Below, in pieces: positions 59,769 to 64,000 of a stretch of DNA of 64,000 nucleotides. Position 1 is the first letter of the stretch. Each line of letters begins with the position of its first letter. Below the pieces are notes generated by a model. It saw only the letters and a program-made list of their open reading frames with translations. It had not been told where the DNA came from and did not search any database. Source of the stretch: Archaeoglobus sp965541645 (GTDB lineage Archaea; Halobacteriota; Archaeoglobi; Archaeoglobales; Archaeoglobaceae); the NCBI GenBank assembly GCA_965541645.1, contig CBEUCM010000004.1:4484-68483 (forward strand), given 5' to 3'. A program made the translations under genes and the position numbers.

Positions 59769-60809
59769 ATGAGTGAGGTAAAATTTGGCATGGTTCTTTC
59801 AGCCCCGATGCCCTCACTCGATAGGGTGATGAGAATTGCAGAGATGAGCGAAAGCAGTGGTATGAAATCACTGGTATTACCGGATCACACCCTTATGGTG
59901 CCTCCCGGTTTCACTCCAAATGCCCTTGCCCTCCTTTCTGTTCTTGCCGTGAAAACGAAAACAGCCATGCTCGGCACCGGAGTCACGGATTTTGCACGCT
60001 ATCACCCTTCTCTGCTTGCACAGTTCTTTGCAACCTTGGATCATCTCTCGAATGGCAGGGTTTTTCTGGGAGTGGGTGCTGGAGAGGCGATGAACATAAA
60101 GCCCTTTGGCATAGACTGGGGTAAACCCTACACGATTTTGAGGGAGGGGATTGAAATCGTCAAGAGGCTGTGGAAGGGAGAGAAGTTCTCCTACGAGGGA
60201 AAGAAGTTCAGGCTTGAAAATGCATTTCTTCAGATCAAACCCCAGAGAGACATACCGGTTTATGTTGGTGCCAATGGCGTAAAAACCAGGGAGCTTGTGG
60301 GTGAGATGTGTGAGGGATGGATGCCGATAGCGGAAACTCCAGAGACATACAGGGAGAATCTGAAAGATGTTAAGAGGGGATGCGAGAAGGCTGGGAGGAG
60401 CATAGAGGAGATAGACACCGCCCTGCAGATCTACACAGCGATTGATGAGGATCCACAAAAGGCAATGCAGAGGGCTAAGCAGTTTGCCGGGGTGATAGTA
60501 TCGGCAGCGGAGAAAGCCGAGCAGGCCGGGTATGAAATAGAGCTTCCTGATGGGATCTCGAAAAAATACTACTTCGAGCAACTGCTACTGGAAGATGGGA
60601 TGCTGATGGAGTTCGTGAAAATGTCGAGTGTTGTTACAGAGGAAATGATACGGGACTTTTTCATTGTGGGTACTCCTGAGGAATGCGCTGGGAGAATTGA
60701 GGAGTTCGTAAGGGCAGGGGTCAAGCATTTTATGCTGATAAACGTTGGTCCAGATCCAAAGTACGTTCTGAGGGTTTACGCTGAGAAAATCATCCCATCT
60801 TTCGGGTGA
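59769..60809 (+). CDS. LLM-class (F420-type) oxidoreductase
   Basis: 346 residues with the luciferase-like TIM barrel: L-V-L-P-D-H, G-T-G-V-T-D, F-A-T-L-D-H-L-S-N-G-R-V-F-L-G-V-G-A-G and V-Y-V-G-A-N-G. In this lineage the cofactor is most probably F420. It resembles methylenetetrahydromethanopterin reductase, but identity as Mer is not secure. AAAGTATAAG about 25 bp upstream gives a leaderless ATG. Confidence 0.8.
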   Translation: MSEVKFGMVLSAPMPSLDRVMRIAEMSESSGMKSLVLPDHTLMVPPGFTPNALALLSVLAVKTKTAMLGTGVTDFARYHPSLLAQFFATLDHLSNGRVFLGVGAGEAMNIKPFGIDWGKPYTILREGIEIVKRLWKGEKFSYEGKKFRLENAFLQIKPQRDIPVYVGANGVKTRELVGEMCEGWMPIAETPETYRENLKDVKRGCEKAGRSIEEIDTALQIYTAIDEDPQKAMQRAKQFAGVIVSAAEKAEQAGYEIELPDGISKKYYFEQLLLEDGMLMEFVKMSSVVTEEMIRDFFIVGTPEECAGRIEEFVRAGVKHFMLINVGPDPKYVLRVYAEKIIPSFG

Positions 60810-60843
60810 AAGTTGATATACCTTTTCACCGAATTTCAGTGAA

Positions 60844-62289
60844 ATGCTGTGGGTTGAGAAGTACAGACCGAAAACCCTTGAGGATGTTGTGGCCAGCAGG
60901 GATGTTATTGAGAAGGTTAAATCCTGGGCCATCAAGTGGAAGCCGGGACAGAAACCCCTCTTGCTTGCAGGCCCACCTGGAGTTGGCAAAACCTCTCTGG
61001 CTCTTGCCTTGGCCAATACAATGGGCTGGGAGGCTGTGGAGCTGAATGCCAGCGATCAGAGAAACTGGCACATAATCCAGAGGATTGTGGGCGAGGGGGC
61101 GTTCAATGAAACTATAAGTGACAGCGGTGAGTTCCTGTCTTCCGCGATGGGCAGGAGGAAGCTGATAATCCTCGATGAGGTTGACAACATCCACAAGAAG
61201 GAGGATACAGGCGGAGAGGCTGCGTTAATAAGACTCATAAAGAAAAAACCGGGACAGCCCATAATTCTAATTGCAAACGACCCGTACAAGCTTTCTCCAG
61301 AGCTCAGAAAGCTATGTGAGATGATAACATTCAAAAGACTGACCAAGAATCAGGTTGCCAAGGTTCTCGAAAGGATCTGCGTTCTGGAGGGGATCAAGGC
61401 CGATAAGAAAGCTCTTTTGGTGATAGCTGAAAATGCCGGGGGAGATTTGAGGGCAGCCATAAATGATCTCCAGGCTCTGGCAGAGGGCAGGAAGGAGCTT
61501 AAGCTGGAGGATGTATATGTCACGAAAAGAACTCAGGAGAAAGACATTTTCAGAGTCTTACAGGGGATATTCAAAACAACAAATCCCGGAGTTTACAACG
61601 ATGCGATGCAGCTTGATGAGTCTCCGGAGGATGTGATACACTGGGTTGACGAGAACCTTCCCCTTGAGTACTCTGGCAAAGAGCTTGTCCTTGCTTACGA
61701 GAGGCTATCCAGAGCAGATGTATTTCTCGGGAGGGTGAGGAGGAGGCAGTTCTACAGGCTGTGGAAGTACGCAACCTACCTCATGACCGTTGGCGTTCAG
61801 CAGATGAAAGAAGGTAAGAAAGGCGGGTTTACGAGGTATCAGAGGCCCTCAACCTGGCAGATGCTGTTTCAGGCAAGGCAGAAAAGGGAAAGAATGAGAA
61901 AGGTGCTGGAGAAAATAGGAAAGTACAGTCACCTGTCAAAGACCAAAGCCAACTCGGAGATGCTGCCAATCATCAAACTGCTTTTGAAAGAGCTTGAGCT
62001 GGATAAGGCGGCGAAAATTGCAGCTTTTTACGACTTCAGCAGGGAGGATCTTGAATTTCTGGTGGGTGAGAGGGCAGAGGAGATTGCAAAGTATGTGGAG
62101 GAGCATGGGCTGCACAGGGTGGAGGATGAGAGCTTTCTGGAGACCTTTGCGGTAGAAAAATTGGAACCGGAATTGGTGGAAGAGCAGAAAGAAGAAGAGG
62201 AAAAGAAGGAAGAAGAAAGGGTTGAGCGTAAGGAAGACAGAAAGAAGGGAAGGGGAAAAAATTTAACCTTAGACTCATTCTTTTCCTGA
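60844..62289 (+). CDS. rfcL: Replication factor C large subunit
   Basis: 481 residues. Walker A G-P-P-G-V-G-K-T (43-50), Walker B L-D-E-V-D-N-I, and S-D-Q-R-N from the RFC box series. The end is a Glu/Lys-rich linker and a PCNA-binding PIP-like box, L-T-L-D-S-F-F. It loads PCNA together with RfcS, which is elsewhere. Confidence 0.95.
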   Translation: MLWVEKYRPKTLEDVVASRDVIEKVKSWAIKWKPGQKPLLLAGPPGVGKTSLALALANTMGWEAVELNASDQRNWHIIQRIVGEGAFNETISDSGEFLSSAMGRRKLIILDEVDNIHKKEDTGGEAALIRLIKKKPGQPIILIANDPYKLSPELRKLCEMITFKRLTKNQVAKVLERICVLEGIKADKKALLVIAENAGGDLRAAINDLQALAEGRKELKLEDVYVTKRTQEKDIFRVLQGIFKTTNPGVYNDAMQLDESPEDVIHWVDENLPLEYSGKELVLAYERLSRADVFLGRVRRRQFYRLWKYATYLMTVGVQQMKEGKKGGFTRYQRPSTWQMLFQARQKRERMRKVLEKIGKYSHLSKTKANSEMLPIIKLLLKELELDKAAKIAAFYDFSREDLEFLVGERAEEIAKYVEEHGLHRVEDESFLETFAVEKLEPELVEEQKEEEEKKEEERVERKEDRKKGRGKNLTLDSFFS

Positions 62290-62290
62290 A

Positions 62291-62749
62291 ATGATGAGGA
62301 AGGTTATTGCTGCAGCCTTCAGGAGTAAGGGAAAAAGAAAAATGAAGCGAAGTGAGCTGATCTACACCATGAGCTTCGATCTTAACTGGTTCACGCATGA
62401 GGGCAGCAAAAAGGTGGTCGAGGAGGCGGAGAAGGAGGGCCTGCTTACGGGGGATGACGAGGTTTCACCAAACTTTGACATCGACGAGCTTGAAATTCCG
62501 TCGGATTTCAAGCCCGATCTCTCCAAGCTGCTCTCCAGATCTGTTTCAGACAGGCTGGTGGAGGAGATAATGGAAAAAACAGGGAAGAGCTACCAGCAGG
62601 TGATTTCAATGATCAATGAGAAGCAGGAGAAACTCGAGAACCTGATAAGCTTTCAGACTGCAGCACTTATAGTTGCAAAGGAGGCTGGTGTGGACATTGC
62701 AAAATACATTCCCGAGGTGGAAAGGGAAGTTTTCGATGAGAATAGTTGA
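62291..62749 (+). CDS. DUF2240 family protein
   Basis: 152 residues. The N-terminal winged-helix-like part (M-S-F-D-L-N-W-F-T-H-E-G-S-K-K-V-V-E-E-A) and the helical C-terminus (S-F-Q-T-A-A-L-I-V-A-K-E-A-G-V-D) match the archaeal DUF2240 family, of unknown function. One base separates it from rfcL, and its last 14 bases overlap the phosphoesterase start, so the three are probably co-expressed. Confidence 0.82.
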   Translation: MMRKVIAAAFRSKGKRKMKRSELIYTMSFDLNWFTHEGSKKVVEEAEKEGLLTGDDEVSPNFDIDELEIPSDFKPDLSKLLSRSVSDRLVEEIMEKTGKSYQQVISMINEKQEKLENLISFQTAALIVAKEAGVDIAKYIPEVEREVFDENS

Positions 62750-63311
62750 AGATTACCTGCTGTTGGGCAGGAAGGCTGTTATCTGTGACCTTCACATGGG
62801 ACTTGTCAGGTTCTATGACAGAGATATGATAGAGAAGGCTCTCAGGATAGCGGAGAGTGTTGAGACCGTTATCGTTGCGGGAGATCTCAGGCATATGGGG
62901 CGGAGGGGACTGCATGAGGAGTTCATCAGAGAGGTTGGTGGAATTGCCGAACTAATACTCATTAAGGGAAACCACGATATCGGTGTTGAAGGGGTTAAGG
63001 GAATTAGAGTGGGGAAGTACGGCATCTTTCACGGCCACTCCATCCCGGATGAGGAGGTGTGGGAGGCAAGGTACCTCATATTCGGCCACGCTCACCCCTC
63101 CCTACTTCTGGATAGTGGTTACAAGGAGAGGGTGTTTCTGAGCGGGGAGATTGAGGAGGGAAAGAGGATTGTCGTTCTGCCAGCCTTCAACGAGCTCTGT
63201 GCGTCAACGGCTGTAAACATCGAAAGACCTGCGGGTTTTATGTTCAGAAGATATGATTACAAAAAATGGTATGCTATCCTGCTTGACGGTACAATTTTGA
63301 GCATAAATTGA
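62736..63311 (+). CDS. Archaeal metallophosphoesterase
   Basis: 191 residues. Metal motifs C-D-L-H-M-G, A-G-D-L-R-H-M-G, K-G-N-H-D, H-G-H-S-I-P and F-G-H-A-H in standard order. It belongs to the archaeal group often next to replication or repair genes; some relatives have DNA nuclease activity. ATG 62736 (M-R-I-V-E-D-Y) starts the domain; the frame extends upstream to 62673 inside DUF2240 without support. Confidence 0.85.
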   Translation: MRIVEDYLLLGRKAVICDLHMGLVRFYDRDMIEKALRIAESVETVIVAGDLRHMGRRGLHEEFIREVGGIAELILIKGNHDIGVEGVKGIRVGKYGIFHGHSIPDEEVWEARYLIFGHAHPSLLLDSGYKERVFLSGEIEEGKRIVVLPAFNELCASTAVNIERPAGFMFRRYDYKKWYAILLDGTILSIN

Positions 63312-63361
63312 ATTTTAATTTACACCAAAATGGTAATAAACAACCCTAAAAATGAGGAAAC

Positions 63362-64000
63362 ATGAACAGGTTCCTTCCGGAACACGAGGCCAAAGAACTC
63401 CTCGAAAAGCACGGCATACCAACTGCAAAATGTACTCTCGTCAAAGACGAGAGCGAGGCAATTCAAGCGGCAAGACAGATTGGATTCCCAGTAGTCATGA
63501 AGGTTGCCGGGATACTGCATAAAAGCGATGTTGGTGGTGTGATCCTGAACATCCAAAACGAGGAAGAAGTCATTTCAGCCTTCAGAAAGCTGATCTCCAT
63601 AGAAGGAGCGGAAGGAGTAACAGTCCAGCCAATGCTCAAACCGGGAATAGAGGTTATCGTTGGCGTTGCAGAGAACGAACAGTTCGGCAGGGTAATGATG
63701 TTTGGATTGGGTGGCATATTTGTAGAGATTTTGAGGGATGTGAGCTTCAGACTGCTGCCGATAACAGCCAGAGATGCTGAGGAGATGGTGAAGGAGGTTA
63801 AGGGATACAGGCTGCTGGAGGGCTACAGAGGGGTTAAGGGGGATGTTAAGGCTTTGGTTGAACTGCTGGTTAAAGTGGGGAGAATGGTTGAGGAGGAAAG
63901 CATAGTGGAGATGGACCTGAATCCCGTGTTTGTTTATGAGAATGGCCTGGCAGTTGCAGATGCGAGGATGGTTGTTGGGGAGGCGAGGAGATTTGACTAC
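63362..64000 (+). CDS. ADP-forming acyl-CoA synthetase beta subunit (partial)
   Basis: 213 codons to the right edge with no stop. ATP-grasp fold: F-L-P-E-H-E-A-K-E-L-L near the start, V-M-K-V-A-G-I-L-H-K-S-D-V-G-G-V with the active-site lysine region, F-G-L-G-G-I-F-V-E-I and D-L-N-P-V-F-V. The family makes ATP from acetyl-CoA or other acyl-CoAs. The normal length is about 220-235, so it is nearly complete. GAGGAAAC precedes the ATG. Confidence 0.9.
   Translation, partial: MNRFLPEHEAKELLEKHGIPTAKCTLVKDESEAIQAARQIGFPVVMKVAGILHKSDVGGVILNIQNEEEVISAFRKLISIEGAEGVTVQPMLKPGIEVIVGVAENEQFGRVMMFGLGGIFVEILRDVSFRLLPITARDAEEMVKEVKGYRLLEGYRGVKGDVKALVELLVKVGRMVEEESIVEMDLNPVFVYENGLAVADARMVVGEARRFDY

Overview
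The window is chromosomal DNA from a sulfate-reducing hyperthermophilic archaeon of the Archaeoglobales type. Evidence: archaeal information-processing genes (MCM, RFC large subunit, primase small subunit, aIF2-alpha, Nop10, S6e, L11, Spt5, SecE, Nep1, a KEOPS Cgi121 subunit), TATA boxes about 25 bases ahead of many starts (leaderless promoters), purine-rich ribosome binding sites inside operons, a bacterial-type DNA gyrase B, and a complete five-gene DsrO-P-M-K-J (Hme) membrane redox complex. Assignment to this order is an inference from gene content; I do not name a species. Genes are densely packed, with many 1-50 bp overlaps. I see no insertion sequence, prophage or CRISPR array.

Layout. 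0-5.6 kb: the start of priS behind YjbQ- and UPF0146-family genes, a RimI-like acetyltransferase, UPF0058, a ubiquitin-like MoaD/ThiS/SAMP protein coupled to a 52-residue basic protein, an archaeal RecJ-like nuclease, Nep1 and ThiL. 5.6-8.1 kb: the NAD operon nadA-nadX-nadC, with a perfect 14-bp palindrome at the predicted transcription start. 8.1-10.8 kb: a reverse-strand operon of four RecA/KaiC-like proteins, two with intact and two with lost Walker A motifs. 10.8-12.2 kb: ferredoxin, PfkB kinase, a small membrane protein and tRNA-Gln. 12.3-17.8 kb: a beta-oxidation operon (thiolase, DUF35, hydroxyacyl-CoA dehydrogenase/enoyl-CoA hydratase fusion, EtfB, EtfA). 18.2-23.3 kb: the Dsr/Hme complex. 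23.3-32.6 kb: MBL and PHP proteins, a GlcD/GlcF-like lactate or glycolate dehydrogenase pair, PdxS/PdxT, a DMT transporter, S6e, a methyltransferase, a hydrolase and a thioredoxin-HEAT fusion. 32.6-41.8 kb: MCM with a degenerate KaiC-like protein, Cgi121, archaeal shikimate kinase, an M20 peptidase, membrane proteins, the PAC2/Nop10/aIF2-alpha operon and PyrK.

41.8-46.3 kb is a distinctly AT-rich island. It holds a 21-codon gene translationally coupled to a UbiA-type prenyltransferase, a KaiC-Roadblock-FIST-like operon, a small winged-helix regulator and a 546-bp structured noncoding stretch ahead of gyrB. 46.3-56.1 kb: gyrB, a ThiF/UbaA-like E1, a beta-CASP nuclease, a phosphoesterase, an MBL hydrolase, FtsZ-SecE-Spt5-L11, and an odd operon of a GPN-loop GTPase, a coiled-coil surface protein and a membrane-anchored protein. 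56.1-64 kb: a radical SAM enzyme, a second DsrK/DsrM-like pair, an F420-type LLM oxidoreductase, RfcL, DUF2240, a phosphoesterase, and an ADP-forming acyl-CoA synthetase beta chain running off the edge.

Physiologically, beta-oxidation with ETF, the GlcD/GlcF pair and ADP-forming acyl-CoA synthetase fit growth on fatty acids and lactate, with electrons moving through menaquinone to Dsr/Hdr-type complexes. The least understood parts are the three KaiC-like loci and the AT-rich island.
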